A DNA stretch of 64,000 bases. Origin: an uncultured Mollicutes bacterium (GTDB taxonomy: Bacteria; Bacillota_I; Bacilli_A; Acholeplasmatales; Anaeroplasmataceae). Positions within the stretch are counted from its first letter, which is position 1. Each line of letters starts with the position of its first letter. Below the pieces are notes generated by a model, which worked only from the letters and a program-made list of their open reading frames with translations, did not search any database and was not told the origin of the DNA. The position numbers and the translations under genes were made by a program. Of this stretch, positions 8,487 through 17,657 are shown one piece after another. The stretch is taken from assembly GCA_945923475.1 (NCBI GenBank), contig CAMELE010000006.1, positions 1 to 64,000 of the forward strand, in the 5' to 3' direction.

Positions 8487-9545
8487 TTACTTAACGTTTT
8501 CAGCAAAGTATTTGATTGTTCTAACCATTTGGCTAGTATATGAATTTTCGTTGTCATACCAAGAAACAACTTCTACTTGATATGTATCCTCATCAATCTT
8601 AGATACCATTGTTTGAGTAGCATCGAATAATGAACCAAAAGTCATACCGATAACATCTGAAGAAACAATTTGATCAACGTTGTATCCGAAAGTTTCAGGA
8701 TCAGATGCAGCCTTCATAGCAGCATTTACTGATTCAACAGTAATATCCTTACCCTTAACTACTGCAATTAAAATAGTTGTAGAGCCTGTAGGAACAGGAA
8801 CACGTTGAGCAGCTCCAATTAGCTTACCCTTTAATTCAGGAATAACTAGACCAATTGCCTTAGCAGCACCTGTTGAGTTAGGAACAATGTTAACTGCACC
8901 AGCACGGCTTCTTCTTAAATCACCCTTACGTTGAGGACCATCAAGAATCATTTGGTCTCCTGTGTAAGCATGAATTGTAGTCATAATACCACTTTGAATA
9001 GGTGCATAATCGTTTAATGCCTTAGCCATAGGAGCTAAGCAGTTTGTTGTACATGATGCAGCAGAAATAATCTTATCTCCGTCAGCAAGAGTTTTATGGT
9101 TTACATTATAAACGATTGTCTTAGGCATAGCGAAGTTTTCAGCATCCTTCTTGTTAGCAGCAGGAGCAGAAATAACAACCTTCTTAGCACCTGCTAAGAT
9201 GTGCTTGTTAGCATCAGCTACATCAGTATAGAATCCTGTACATTCAAGTACAACATCTACGTCTAATTCTTTCCATGGACAATTGATTGCATCCTTTTCA
9301 GCATAAATCTTAATTGTCTTACCTTTAACAGTGATTGTTCCTGCCTCATCATCAGCAGTAACATCATTTTCATGACCAATCTCAACATATCTTCCTTGAG
9401 CTGTATCATACTTTAATAAATGAGCTAGCATGTGTGGACTAGTTAAATCGTTGATAGCAACTACTTCATATCCTTTAGCTCCAAACATTTGTCTGAAAGC
9501 TAAACGACCAATACGTCCAAATCCATTAATAGCAACTTTTACCAT
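8487..9545 (-). CDS. gap: Glyceraldehyde-3-phosphate dehydrogenase (type I)
   Basis: This glycolytic enzyme oxidises glyceraldehyde 3-phosphate to 1,3-bisphosphoglycerate with NAD+. The N-terminal Rossmann motif ([15 protein letters not shown]), the catalytic SCTTNC with Cys165, the following [13 protein letters not shown] with its active-site histidine, and the C-terminal [14 protein letters not shown] are all canonical. At 352 residues it is somewhat longer than the usual 335-340, mainly from extra residues around positions 60-75. It is monocistronic, with GGAGG before the ATG, a promoter near 9588-9615 and a GC-rich terminator. Confidence 0.98.
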   Translation of the reverse strand: MVKVAINGFGRIGRLAFRQMFGAKGYEVVAINDLTSPHMLAHLLKYDTAQGRYVEIGHENDVTADDEAGTITVKGKTIKIYAEKDAINCPWKELDVDVVLECTGFYTDVADANKHILAGAKKVVISAPAANKKDAENFAMPKTIVYNVNHKTLADGDKIISAASCTTNCLAPMAKALNDYAPIQSGIMTTIHAYTGDQMILDGPQRKGDLRRSRAGAVNIVPNSTGAAKAIGLVIPELKGKLIGAAQRVPVPTGSTTILIAVVKGKDITVESVNAAMKAASDPETFGYNVDQIVSSDVIGMTFGSLFDATQTMVSKIDEDTYQVEVVSWYDNENSYTSQMVRTIKYFAENVK

Positions 9546-9587
9546 ATTAAAAAATCCTCCTAAAAATATTGATTTTCATCATTTATT

Positions 9588-9615
9588 ATTTTACCACTTT
9601 TTTAGAAATATTCAA
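9588..9615 (-). promoter_or_regulatory. Promoter for gap
   Basis: TTGAAT (9615-9610), 16-bp spacer and TAAAAT (9593-9588) on the minus strand, about 43 bp before the gap start codon. Confidence 0.55.
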
Positions 9616-9780
9616 CTAATTTTAAACTATAATGTCAGTTTTATTTAACATTTCCTTGTATCGCTAAGTAAGTAACATTTATTTATAATAAAATAGAATT
9701 ATTTTTTTTTAATTTTCTTCCATATATTTACATTTTATTTATAAACCTAATTCTATAATTAGCTAGAAAGGATGGATAAA

Positions 9781-10362
9781 ATGAATTTTGTCCCATATGT
9801 AGTTGATCAAAAAAATGAAAGAGCATATGATATATATTCAAGATTATTAAATGATAGAATTATAATGCTTGTAGGAGAAATTAACGACCAAAGTGCTTCT
9901 ACCATTGTAGCAATGCTTTTATATTTAGAATCTATTTCTCATGATAAAATTAGCTTGTACATTAACTCTGGTGGAGGTAGTGTTACAGCAGGGCTTCAAA
10001 TCATCGATACTATGAACTTTATTTCGTCTCCGGTTGAAACAATATGCATAGGTGCAGCAATGTCTATGGCTGCAGTGATTCTAGCATGTGGTGAACATGG
10101 AAAACGATATGCCCTCCCAAACAGTGAGGTTATGATTCATCAGCCAAGTGGTGGCTTTGAGGGCACAGAGCTTGATGTTAGAATATATGCTGCTAGACTT
10201 TTAAGGATTAAAAACCGACTTTACGAAATACTTGCAGAAGCTTGTAATAGAAGTATATCTGAAATAGAAGAAAAATCCCAAAGAGATTGCTTTCTTACAA
10301 GTGATGAAGCCAAGGACTTTGGGATTATTGATAAGGTTATAGAAAAATTAAAAGCTAGATAA
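9781..10362 (+). CDS. clpP: ATP-dependent Clp protease proteolytic subunit
   Basis: ClpP is the serine peptidase core that degrades proteins unfolded by Clp ATPases. The ATG at 9781 is chosen over 9772 because the AGAAAGG ribosome site would abut the earlier codon; this gives 193 residues, the family norm. The catalytic triad is intact: Ser95 (IGAAMSMAAV), His120 (MIHQPSGG) and Asp169 (SQRDCF). The usual GMAASMG motif reads GAAMSMA here, a mild divergence. The gene is convergent with nadK and their ends overlap by 8 bp. Confidence 0.95.
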   Translation: MNFVPYVVDQKNERAYDIYSRLLNDRIIMLVGEINDQSASTIVAMLLYLESISHDKISLYINSGGGSVTAGLQIIDTMNFISSPVETICIGAAMSMAAVILACGEHGKRYALPNSEVMIHQPSGGFEGTELDVRIYAARLLRIKNRLYEILAEACNRSISEIEEKSQRDCFLTSDEAKDFGIIDKVIEKLKAR

Positions 10363-11125
10363 AATTCTTTGTTAATCTGTTGATAAATGTAATATGGTTT
10401 TTAGCATATTTAACCTTCTTATCAGATAAAGATATAGCAATAGAATTAAAATTATCAATGTTAATACTTTTAGAATCAACAGTTATCCAAATTGTTGAGT
10501 TTCCTTCTGATTTAAACTCAACCTCATGCTTTTTGGATAAAACAATTGGTGATGATAATGTATGAAAAATTTTTGAGTTGATACTAGCGATTTCTGTCAC
10601 CTGAAAAGCCTCTAGCGATGCATCTATAACAGCACCACCTAAAGATTTATTATATGCTGTCGAGCCTGCTGGAGTCGAAACACATATACCTGTTCCTCTA
10701 AAATGCTCAAGCAGAACATTATCCATATATATTTCTAGCATTAAGGTTCTAGTTGGATTAATAATAGTAACCTCGTTTAAGGCTCTTCCTTCTATCAATC
10801 CATCAGTTGTAGATATTCTATAATCTAGCATTGTGTAGGTACCAACTCTATAATTATCAGAATTTACCGCTTCTATTAAAGCGTCAATTGTATCATCTTC
10901 ATAATTTGAAAAGTATCCTAAATGGCCAGTGTTATAAATAAAAAAGGTAACATCATCTATAATTTTTTCATAGGTATGAACAGCCTTCAAGAAAGTTCCA
11001 TCTCCTCCAACAACAATCACCTTTTGAGGATTACTAGTATTATACTCATCGTGGATCTTATCAACTAAAAAATCTCTAACCTTAAGGCTTTTTTCATCAT
11101 CTTTATTAATAATTACATAGCTCAA
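10355..11125 (-). CDS. nadK: NAD kinase
   Basis: NAD kinase makes NADP+ from NAD+ in the cytoplasm. The GGDGTFLKAVH motif (near residue 40), TGHLGYF, LNEVTI and the GICVSTPAGSTAYNKSLGGAV nucleotide-binding segment identify it. I place the start at the TTG at 11125, giving 256 residues: AAAGGGTG lies a few bases upstream, whereas the in-frame ATG at 11155 has no ribosome site and overlaps a probable extended -10 element (TGCTACAAT, -10 hexamer 11151-11146). It is divergent from the CYTH gene, as in Bacillus, where yjbK and ppnK are neighbours. Confidence 0.95.
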   Translation of the reverse strand: MSYVIINKDDEKSLKVRDFLVDKIHDEYNTSNPQKVIVVGGDGTFLKAVHTYEKIIDDVTFFIYNTGHLGYFSNYEDDTIDALIEAVNSDNYRVGTYTMLDYRISTTDGLIEGRALNEVTIINPTRTLMLEIYMDNVLLEHFRGTGICVSTPAGSTAYNKSLGGAVIDASLEAFQVTEIASINSKIFHTLSSPIVLSKKHEVEFKSEGNSTIWITVDSKSINIDNFNSIAISLSDKKVKYAKNHITFINRLTKNFI

Positions 11126-11212
11126 AATATCACACCCTTTATTTAATTGTAGCATATACCTTGATTTTTTGCTATAAATAAACGATAATTATCATAGAAT
11201 GTGAGGTTAACC

Positions 11213-11776
11213 ATGGCTGATAGAATAAATATAGAGATTGAATTTAAATGTCTTATAGATAAAGCAAAATATGATGCCCTAATTAAAAATTTTAATATTT
11301 CAAAGGATCAAATTAAAACTCAAACAAATTACTATTTTGATACAAAGGATTTAATGCTTAGAAAAAAGCACGTTATGTGTCGGATTAGACAAAAGGGTGA
11401 CCAATATAAGATAACAGTTAAAACAAAAACGCCTGATAACGATAATCTAGAAACCCACTATTTTCTTACAAATGAAGAAGCGAAGCTAGCAATAGAAAAT
11501 GGTTTAGATGGAAAATATGCTAATTATCCTGATAAATTATTTAATGTTGCCACACTAACAACAAATCGTGTATGTCTTGAATATAGAGGAGGAAAATTAT
11601 TCCTAGATGAATCAAAATATGGTTCAATTACAGATTACGAAATTGAATACGAGGTTATAGACAAGAAAAATGGTGAAATAATTTTTGATGAATTTCTAAA
11701 AGAAAACAATATTGTAAGGACTAATCCTATATCAAAATCCTCAAGATGTCTTAAAGAAGCCGGATACAATATATAA
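11213..11776 (+). CDS. CYTH-domain protein (YjbK-like)
   Basis: The 187-residue product carries a CYTH triphosphate-tunnel domain: the EIEFK signature at the N-terminus, then basic and acidic strand residues such as RIRQKGDQYKITVKTK and FLDESKYGSITDYEIEYEV. Such proteins bind or hydrolyse inorganic or organic triphosphates. The closest named relative by context is Bacillus YjbK, which neighbours NAD kinase. The start is the ATG at 11213, six bases after GTGAGG; an earlier in-frame GTG overlaps that site. A shared terminator separates it from uxaC. Confidence 0.88.
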   Translation: MADRINIEIEFKCLIDKAKYDALIKNFNISKDQIKTQTNYYFDTKDLMLRKKHVMCRIRQKGDQYKITVKTKTPDNDNLETHYFLTNEEAKLAIENGLDGKYANYPDKLFNVATLTTNRVCLEYRGGKLFLDESKYGSITDYEIEYEVIDKKNGEIIFDEFLKENNIVRTNPISKSSRCLKEAGYNI

Positions 11777-11780
11777 AAAT

Positions 11781-11807
11781 AGCTTGAATCAATTACTGGT
11801 TCAAGCT
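11781..11807. terminator. Bidirectional terminator between CYTH gene and uxaC
   Basis: An 8-bp stem AGCTTGAA/TTCAAGCT (11781-11788 with 11800-11807) has T-runs on both strands and lies between two convergent genes. Confidence 0.75.
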
Positions 11808-11826
11808 TTTATTATTTATTATTTAA

Positions 11827-13239
11827 TTAGAATCCAAAATAATCCTTAGCATTGTTGTAGCATACATCTTCAACAATTTGACCAAGAGTATCTAATTCTT
11901 CTTCTGGATATTGACCAGACTCTACTAGGTTACCTAACATTTGACAAAGAATACGACGATAGTATTCATGACGAGGATATGCTAGGAAGCTTCTTGAATC
12001 TGTAAGCATACCTACTGACTGAGAAACTAAACCAACTTGCATTAATGTTTCAAGATTTTGTTTCATTCCATCTTGTTGATCAAGGAACCACCAAGCTGTA
12101 CCAACTTGAACACGGCCCTTAACTCCTTCCTCCTGGAAGCAGCCAGCTAATACTGTTAAAGCATAGTTGTCACGAGGATTTAAGCAATAAAGGATTGTCT
12201 TTGGTAAAGCATCTGCCATATCTAGAGCTCCTAGTAATGCAGAAAGCTTCTCCATATAATTTTGGTCTTCGATTGCATCAAAGCCTGTATCTGGTCCAAT
12301 CTTTTCAAGCATTGTTTTAGAGTTGTTACGTAGGGCACCAATATGATATTGTTGTACCCAACCGTGCTTCTTGTATTCTTTTCCTAAGAATACTAATATA
12401 TAGCCCTTATATTGATCTTGCTCCAAATCAGAAATAGTTTCATGCTTCATACCCTTTAAGAATACTGCGTTTGCCTCATCATATGTAGCTTTTGTATAAT
12501 GAACAACATCTAAAGCATGGTCAGAAACACGTGCACCCATTGAATGGAAGAATTCAATACGCTCAGCTAAGCAATCAGTTAAATCTTTAAGTGACTTAAT
12601 TTCCTTACCACATACTGTTCCAAGTTGATTAACCCATGATTCAAACCATGATAATTCAACGTTAATTGCCTTATCAGGACGGAATGCTGGACGTACAGTA
12701 ACCTTTAATGTTTTATCCTCCATCATCTTCTTATGCCATTCAAGAGAATCAACTGGATCATCAGTTGTACAAACAGTCTTTACATTGAACTTGTACATCA
12801 TTTCGCGAGCAGTTAATGTTTCAAGCTTAGCATTAGCCTCATCCCAAATCTTTTTAGCATTTTTAGAATTAATAACATCATAAATACCAAAATATCTTTG
12901 CATTTCTAGATGAGACCAATGGTATAATGGATTTCCAACAAAATATGGCATAGATTCAACGAATTGAAAATATTTCTTATAATCGTCATCTGGTCCAGAA
13001 ATAGAATCCTCTTCATATCCTCTAGCACGAAGGCTTCTCCACTTATAGTGATCACCATAACGATCTCCTGCACCAAGCCATGCCTCAGCTAAATTACGGA
13101 ACTTTTTGTCCTCGTAAATCTCTTTTGGCTGAAGATGACAGTGATAATCAATAATAGGCATTTTTTCAGCATGCTCATGATATAGCTTCTTAGCGGTTTT
13201 TGTTGTTAACAAAAAATCTTTATCCATAAATTTTTGCAT
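11827..13239 (-). CDS. uxaC: Uronate isomerase
   Basis: UxaC converts D-galacturonate to D-tagaturonate (and glucuronate to fructuronate), the first cytosolic step after pectin breakdown. The 470-residue length is standard. Recognisable features are the metal-site DYHCHLQPKEI near residue 30, the WSHLEMQRYFGI segment, VCTTDDPVDSLEWH, and the C-terminal GMLTDSRSFLAYPRHEYYRRILC. It is the last gene of a uxaB-uxaA-uxaC operon (20-bp gap to uxaA) and supplies the substrate for UxaB encoded upstream. Confidence 0.96.
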   Translation of the reverse strand: MQKFMDKDFLLTTKTAKKLYHEHAEKMPIIDYHCHLQPKEIYEDKKFRNLAEAWLGAGDRYGDHYKWRSLRARGYEEDSISGPDDDYKKYFQFVESMPYFVGNPLYHWSHLEMQRYFGIYDVINSKNAKKIWDEANAKLETLTAREMMYKFNVKTVCTTDDPVDSLEWHKKMMEDKTLKVTVRPAFRPDKAINVELSWFESWVNQLGTVCGKEIKSLKDLTDCLAERIEFFHSMGARVSDHALDVVHYTKATYDEANAVFLKGMKHETISDLEQDQYKGYILVFLGKEYKKHGWVQQYHIGALRNNSKTMLEKIGPDTGFDAIEDQNYMEKLSALLGALDMADALPKTILYCLNPRDNYALTVLAGCFQEEGVKGRVQVGTAWWFLDQQDGMKQNLETLMQVGLVSQSVGMLTDSRSFLAYPRHEYYRRILCQMLGNLVESGQYPEEELDTLGQIVEDVCYNNAKDYFGF

Positions 13240-13259
13240 TTTTATATTCTCCTTGTATT

Positions 13260-14738
13260 TTATAATACTACTCCGTCTTTAAAAATTGATATTTCACGGA
13301 AATTATTCTTTTCATTCTTAGTTTGCTTACGTCCAGATGCAACATCACAAATTAAATCAATGAAGTTTTCAAGTAATTCATCCATTGATAATTTATCAAC
13401 TAAGTCACCAGCGTTAAAATCAATCCAATTAGATTTCTTAGTAGCTAATGCTGTATTTGTTGCAATCTTCATAGTTGGAACAAATCCACCAAATGGTGTT
13501 CCTCTACCTGTTGTGAATAATACCATTTGACATCCCGCACAACCAAGTGTTGTAGTAGCTACTAAATCATTACCTGGTGTACATAATAGGTTAAGACCGT
13601 GCTCTTTAATTCTTTCACCCATTTTAAGTACTCCATTAACAACAGCAGCTCCACCCTTTTGTGTACAGCCTAAGGATTTATCCTCAAGAGTTGTAATTCC
13701 ACCCTTCTTATTTCCTGGAGAAGGATTATCATAAATAACTTGATTATGATTTTTAAAGTAGATCTTGAAGTCATTAATTAAACTAACAATTTCCTCAAAG
13801 GTAGCCTCATCCTTAGCACGAGCCATCAATAGCTTCTCAGCACCAAACATTTCAGGAACCTCACCCAATACAGTTGTTCCTCCATTGATTGATAAGAAGT
13901 CAGATAAGCGACCTAAAAGAGGGTTAGCAGTGATTCCTGACATTCCATCAGAGCCACCACATTTAAGACCAATACGTAGTACGGAAAGAGGTTTTGTAAC
14001 TCTCTTATCATTAGCCATTTGATCATATAATTCCTTTAGAATCTTAGTTCCTTCCTCAACCTCATCCTCAACATCTTGAGCAACTAGGAAGCGAGTACGA
14101 GATTCATCATATTCTCCAAGTGTTTCTTTGAATGTAGATACAAGGTTTTCCTCACATCCAAGTCCAAGGACTAATACTCCACCTGCATTTGGATGCTTAA
14201 CCATATCCTGAAGTAATGTTCTTGTCAATGATAGATCAGAACCCATTTGTGAACAGCCAAATGGATGCTGGAATGTATATACTCCATCAATTTTGGAAGT
14301 ATCATACTTTTCTTTGAAATTTTTTATAATATCATTTGCCATACCAGACACACAACCAACAGTCTGAATAATCCATAATTCATTACGAATTCCATATTCA
14401 CCTGTTGAACGTTCATATACATCAACAGTTCTATCTGATTTATATCCTAAAACATTTGGATAATTTGGCTCATATTTATATTCAATAACATCATCAAGAT
14501 TAGTCTTAACATTATGAGTATGAACATGACATCCTTTTTGGATAAATGCTGTTGCATGTCCAATTGGATTACCATATTTAATAATGTCTTCCCCTTCATT
14601 AATGTCTTTAAGAGCTACCTTGTGAGCTTGAGGTATATCCTCAAGTAATGTAACGCCTTCTATTACCTCACCCTTAGAAAATGGACGAAGGCACACAGCA
14701 ACATTATCAATAGGATTAATAATAATATAATCTTTCAT
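13260..14738 (-). CDS. uxaA: Altronate dehydratase
   Basis: UxaA dehydrates D-altronate to 2-keto-3-deoxy-D-gluconate. The protein is 492 residues, typical for the fused SAF plus large-subunit enzyme. The N-terminal SAF-like region includes GHATAFIQKGCHVHTHNV; the main domain contains FQHPFGCSQMG, LGLGCEENL, LKCGGSDGMSGITANPLLG and TPGNDLVATTTLGCAGCQMVLF, with the cysteines expected for iron binding. Its start codon directly follows the uxaB stop (1-bp gap), indicating translational coupling. Confidence 0.96.
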   Translation of the reverse strand: MKDYIIINPIDNVAVCLRPFSKGEVIEGVTLLEDIPQAHKVALKDINEGEDIIKYGNPIGHATAFIQKGCHVHTHNVKTNLDDVIEYKYEPNYPNVLGYKSDRTVDVYERSTGEYGIRNELWIIQTVGCVSGMANDIIKNFKEKYDTSKIDGVYTFQHPFGCSQMGSDLSLTRTLLQDMVKHPNAGGVLVLGLGCEENLVSTFKETLGEYDESRTRFLVAQDVEDEVEEGTKILKELYDQMANDKRVTKPLSVLRIGLKCGGSDGMSGITANPLLGRLSDFLSINGGTTVLGEVPEMFGAEKLLMARAKDEATFEEIVSLINDFKIYFKNHNQVIYDNPSPGNKKGGITTLEDKSLGCTQKGGAAVVNGVLKMGERIKEHGLNLLCTPGNDLVATTTLGCAGCQMVLFTTGRGTPFGGFVPTMKIATNTALATKKSNWIDFNAGDLVDKLSMDELLENFIDLICDVASGRKQTKNEKNNFREISIFKDGVVL

Positions 14739-14739
14739 A

Positions 14740-16194
14740 TTAGCAACCTATAAATGCTAAAGCTTCGCGCATTGGCTTAGTTTCAATTTCGTATAAGCAA
14801 TCTGCAACAAAATCAGTAACACCCTTTAAATCATTCAAATTCATTTCCCAATGCTTTTCTAGGCCTAAGAAATCCTTAGTTATCTTTAAGCATGCTTCCT
14901 TTGAACCGTCAAAATTTGCCCATTCACTCTTGAAAAATTCAAGTGCCCATTCATCATCCTTAAGTGCAATATCTTGTTCGCCACGTTTACCACGATAGAA
15001 AGCCATTAATGCAGCTAAGCTGAATAGTACATGCTTAGGGAACTTACCAGCTTCAATATTTTCAACTAATGTAGGTAAATCACGAGTCTTAAACTTAGTA
15101 ACTGAGTTTAAGGCAATTGACATTAATTCATGACGAACGAATGGATTTTCATAACGTTCTAATACTGAATTAGAGTATGCAATCATTTGATCTTGTGGAA
15201 TATCAATTGTAGGAATTACCTCGTCAAAGATAAACTCACGAACAAAGCTACCAAGCTGAGGATCCTCGATAGTCTCACGTACTGTATCAATTCCTGCTAG
15301 ATAAGAAACAGGGACCAAGCAAGTATGAGAGCCGTTAAGAATCTTAACCTTTCTTTGCTTATAAGGAACAATAGAATTAACATATAAAACATTTAACCCA
15401 GCCTTTGGAGCAGGGAATGCTTCTTCTAATGCCTTAATATCATCGCCATCAATGCACCAAAGATGGAAAATCTCACCAACAACCATTGAATTATCAATGT
15501 AACCAAGCTCTTCTTGGCATTCTTTTTCGTTTGCTCTTGGATATCCTGGAACAATACGATCTACAAGAGTATTGTAGAACTTATTAGCCTTAGTGATCCA
15601 ACTAATAAACTCTTCAGGCATATTACATGTATGAGCAAGCTTAATTAATATTTCCTTCAATGTATCTCCATTATGGTCAATTAATTCACATGGAATAATA
15701 AATAATCCCTTACTTAGGTCTCCATTAAAATGATCATAACGAGCCTTTAAAAATGATAATAATTTACCAGGATAGCTCTTAGGACATACTGTAAAATCAG
15801 TATCTGTTTCATCATATGCAATACCCGCTTCAGTTGTATTAGATACAACAAACTCTAAATCTTCGCTTTTTGCATAATCAAGATAATGTTCATATTCAGT
15901 AAATGGATTGATTAAATCACCAATACAATCAATAACTTGATGAGTTTTAATTACCTTTCCATCCATTTTTCCTTGAAGATATAATGTATATAAGCCATCT
16001 TGCTTCTTCATTTCCTCAACGCGACCAAAAGGCATTGGTTGTACAACTGCAACATTTGAATTAAATACACCCTTTTTATTCATTGTGTCAATAATCCAAT
16101 CAACAAATGCACGAAGGAAGTTTCCTTCACCAAACTGTAAAACCTTAATTGGACGGTTTACCTTTTCAACAATTTTAGAACTTAAATTTTCCAC
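14740..16194 (-). CDS. uxaB: Tagaturonate reductase
   Basis: UxaB reduces D-tagaturonate to D-altronate with NADH. The 484-residue protein belongs to the long-chain mannitol-dehydrogenase family: the N-terminal VLQFGEGNFLRAFVDWIID cofactor segment, VVSNTTEAGIAY, and the KILNGSHTCLVPVSYLAG region with its catalytic lysine and conserved His are clear. Translation starts at GTG 16194, nine bases after GGAGG. It is first in the operon and stands directly behind a strong promoter and an 18-bp palindrome, so it is likely substrate-induced. Confidence 0.95.
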   Translation of the reverse strand: MENLSSKIVEKVNRPIKVLQFGEGNFLRAFVDWIIDTMNKKGVFNSNVAVVQPMPFGRVEEMKKQDGLYTLYLQGKMDGKVIKTHQVIDCIGDLINPFTEYEHYLDYAKSEDLEFVVSNTTEAGIAYDETDTDFTVCPKSYPGKLLSFLKARYDHFNGDLSKGLFIIPCELIDHNGDTLKEILIKLAHTCNMPEEFISWITKANKFYNTLVDRIVPGYPRANEKECQEELGYIDNSMVVGEIFHLWCIDGDDIKALEEAFPAPKAGLNVLYVNSIVPYKQRKVKILNGSHTCLVPVSYLAGIDTVRETIEDPQLGSFVREFIFDEVIPTIDIPQDQMIAYSNSVLERYENPFVRHELMSIALNSVTKFKTRDLPTLVENIEAGKFPKHVLFSLAALMAFYRGKRGEQDIALKDDEWALEFFKSEWANFDGSKEACLKITKDFLGLEKHWEMNLNDLKGVTDFVADCLYEIETKPMREALAFIGC

Positions 16195-16212
16195 AATATT
16201 TTTCCTCCATTT

Positions 16213-16230
16213 TGTCCGTAATATCGGACA
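16213..16230 (-). promoter_or_regulatory. Palindromic operator candidate in the uxaB leader
   Basis: TGTCCG, six bases, then CGGACA form a perfect inverted repeat about 20 bp downstream of the uxaB -10 and just ahead of GGAGG. The arms are the most GC-rich bases in the intergenic region. Position fits a repressor roadblock site, or a small RNA hairpin near the ribosome site. The cognate regulator is not in the window. Confidence 0.55.
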
Positions 16231-16248
16231 TGTTATATCATCAATCCC

Positions 16249-16277
16249 ATTGTAGCACGCTTTATTTTATTTTTCAA
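16249..16277 (-). promoter_or_regulatory. Promoter of the uxaBAC operon
   Basis: TTGAAA (16277-16272), exactly 17 bp, and TACAAT (16254-16249) on the minus strand form a good sigma-A promoter. Confidence 0.75.
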
Positions 16278-16288
16278 TAGATATAAAT

Positions 16289-16302
16289 AAAAACGTTTTT
16301 AG
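16289..16302. promoter_or_regulatory. cre/LacI-like palindrome upstream of uxa promoter
   Basis: TAAAAACGTTTTTA is a perfect 14-bp palindrome centred on CG, 12 bp upstream of the -35. It resembles LacI-family or CcpA sites and the other AAAACG sites near 47990-48046 and 53621. It could simply be AT-rich chance, so confidence is moderate. Confidence 0.45.
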
Positions 16303-16332
16303 CCGTAAAAAAGCCTCATAAATAAAACAAAG

Positions 16333-16355
16333 CCTACCATTTTATTTATGATAGG
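16333..16355 (-). terminator. Terminator after rlmH
   Basis: An 8-bp stem (16333-16340 with 16348-16355, one G-T) overlaps the rlmH stop codon and is followed by a T-rich tract on the minus strand. Confidence 0.65.
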
Positions 16356-16821
16356 TTTCGTTATTATTTATTTTAAATGAGCGATATATTTGTTCAATTA
16401 ATATCAGCTTCATTAGCTGATGTGGAAAAGTCATTTTTGAAAAGCACAGTCTATAATCTGCATGCTTTATTACCTCATTAGATAGTCCTAATGACCCACC
16501 TATAATAAATGTGATTTGACTTGCATTATAGGTTTGAATATCTAATATCTTATTTGCTAGTTCAACGCTATCTAGCATTTGTCCCTTTAAATCTAGAGCT
16601 ATAACATAGCTTTTTGAAGGAATAGCTTCAATTATTCTTTTGCCTTCCTTTTCTTTAATCTCTTCATTTAAAGTATCGTTTGTTTTATCCTTTATAGGCT
16701 CATCGTTTAATACAATTTCTTCAAGTTTAGTATACTTTGATAGCCTTTTAGCATATTCAGCAATTCCATCTATCAAGTAAGTTTCTTTTAGTTTGCCCAC
16801 TGATATAATAGTTATTTTCAT
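16342..16821 (-). CDS. rlmH: 23S rRNA pseudouridine-1915 N3-methyltransferase
   Basis: RlmH is a SPOUT-class enzyme that methylates pseudouridine 1915 in helix 69 of 23S rRNA. The 159-residue length is standard. The knotted SAM-binding motif FIIGGSLGLSNEV and the C-terminal FPHQLMKLILIEQIYRSFKI are diagnostic, as is the N-terminal ITIISVGKLKETYL. It overlaps the upstream metallo-beta-lactamase gene by 4 bp, the common walJ-rlmH arrangement of Bacillota. Confidence 0.97.
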   Translation of the reverse strand: MKITIISVGKLKETYLIDGIAEYAKRLSKYTKLEEIVLNDEPIKDKTNDTLNEEIKEKEGKRIIEAIPSKSYVIALDLKGQMLDSVELANKILDIQTYNASQITFIIGGSLGLSNEVIKHADYRLCFSKMTFPHQLMKLILIEQIYRSFKINNNETYHK

Positions 16822-17603
16822 ATCTCGAATACCTCTAATGGTGTTTGTGATGCATAAGAAAAAACAATATTTTTAGTTGATACTCCTAAATCATTAAATA
16901 CTCTACTTGATGTAATTTTTACTATTTGAACTAAATTACATTCTTCAGAAATATGAGCAAATACTATTCTTTTTGTATTAGGGCCGATAATATTTGCTAG
17001 CACATAAGAGCTATCCTGGTTTGATAGGTGTCCATGATCTGATAAAATACGGAGCTTTGTCTCGTATGGACGATCAGATTCCATCAATATCTCTGGATCG
17101 TGATTTGATTCAAAAATATAAGCATCTGCATCTGATATTTTTTCAAATAAGGAGTTATGGACATATCCAGTATCTGTAATATAAACTAATCTATGATTGT
17201 TTTCTTTAAATAAATAACCCACAGGATCAACAGCATCGTGGAATATTTGTAAAGCATTAATTGTTATATCATTAATATTAAAAACTGAATCTCTCTCTAT
17301 AAAATTTATTTTATTAATATCCAATCTTTCCTTAATACGACTAGACATACCATTATATGTCCCCTTCGTCATATAAATGGTAGTATTTAAAGCATTTGCT
17401 AAAACAGCTAATCCAGATATATGATCAGTATGCTCATGAGTAATCAAAATACCATCAATATTATCAAGTGACATATTGTTATTTGTTAGACATTCAACAA
17501 TTCTTTTTTTAGAAATACCACAATCTAATATTAGTTTAGTTTTTTCTGTCCAAATAAATGTACAATTTCCTTTTGAACCTGATGCAATTTGTAAAATCTT
17601 CAT
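16818..17603 (-). CDS. walJ: Metallo-beta-lactamase fold hydrolase (WalJ/YycJ-like)
   Basis: The protein is an MBL-fold phosphodiesterase or nuclease of the YycJ/WalJ type. It shows the N-terminal ILQIASGSKGNCT, the zinc motif THEHTDH near residue 55, a DTGYVH aspartate motif and a GHLSN histidine motif. WalJ proteins are often encoded with the WalRK system and act as nucleases in DNA metabolism. The start is the ATG at 17603, shortly after TGAGGTG; a TTG 12 bp earlier is less likely. It ends with TGA, showing TGA is a stop here. It is coupled to rlmH. Confidence 0.9.
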   Translation of the reverse strand: MKILQIASGSKGNCTFIWTEKTKLILDCGISKKRIVECLTNNNMSLDNIDGILITHEHTDHISGLAVLANALNTTIYMTKGTYNGMSSRIKERLDINKINFIERDSVFNINDITINALQIFHDAVDPVGYLFKENNHRLVYITDTGYVHNSLFEKISDADAYIFESNHDPEILMESDRPYETKLRILSDHGHLSNQDSSYVLANIIGPNTKRIVFAHISEECNLVQIVKITSSRVFNDLGVSTKNIVFSYASQTPLEVFEI

Positions 17604-17620
17604 AATACACCTCAAAAATT

Positions 17621-17645
17621 ATAGGGACTCATAAAGAATCCCTAT
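17621..17645 (-). terminator. Terminator after lipoprotein A
   Basis: An ATAGGGA/TCCCTAT hairpin (17621-17645, about 10 bp) followed by AATTTTT on the minus strand separates the giant lipoprotein pair from walJ. Confidence 0.75.
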
Positions 17646-17657
17646 ATTAATTACCTA

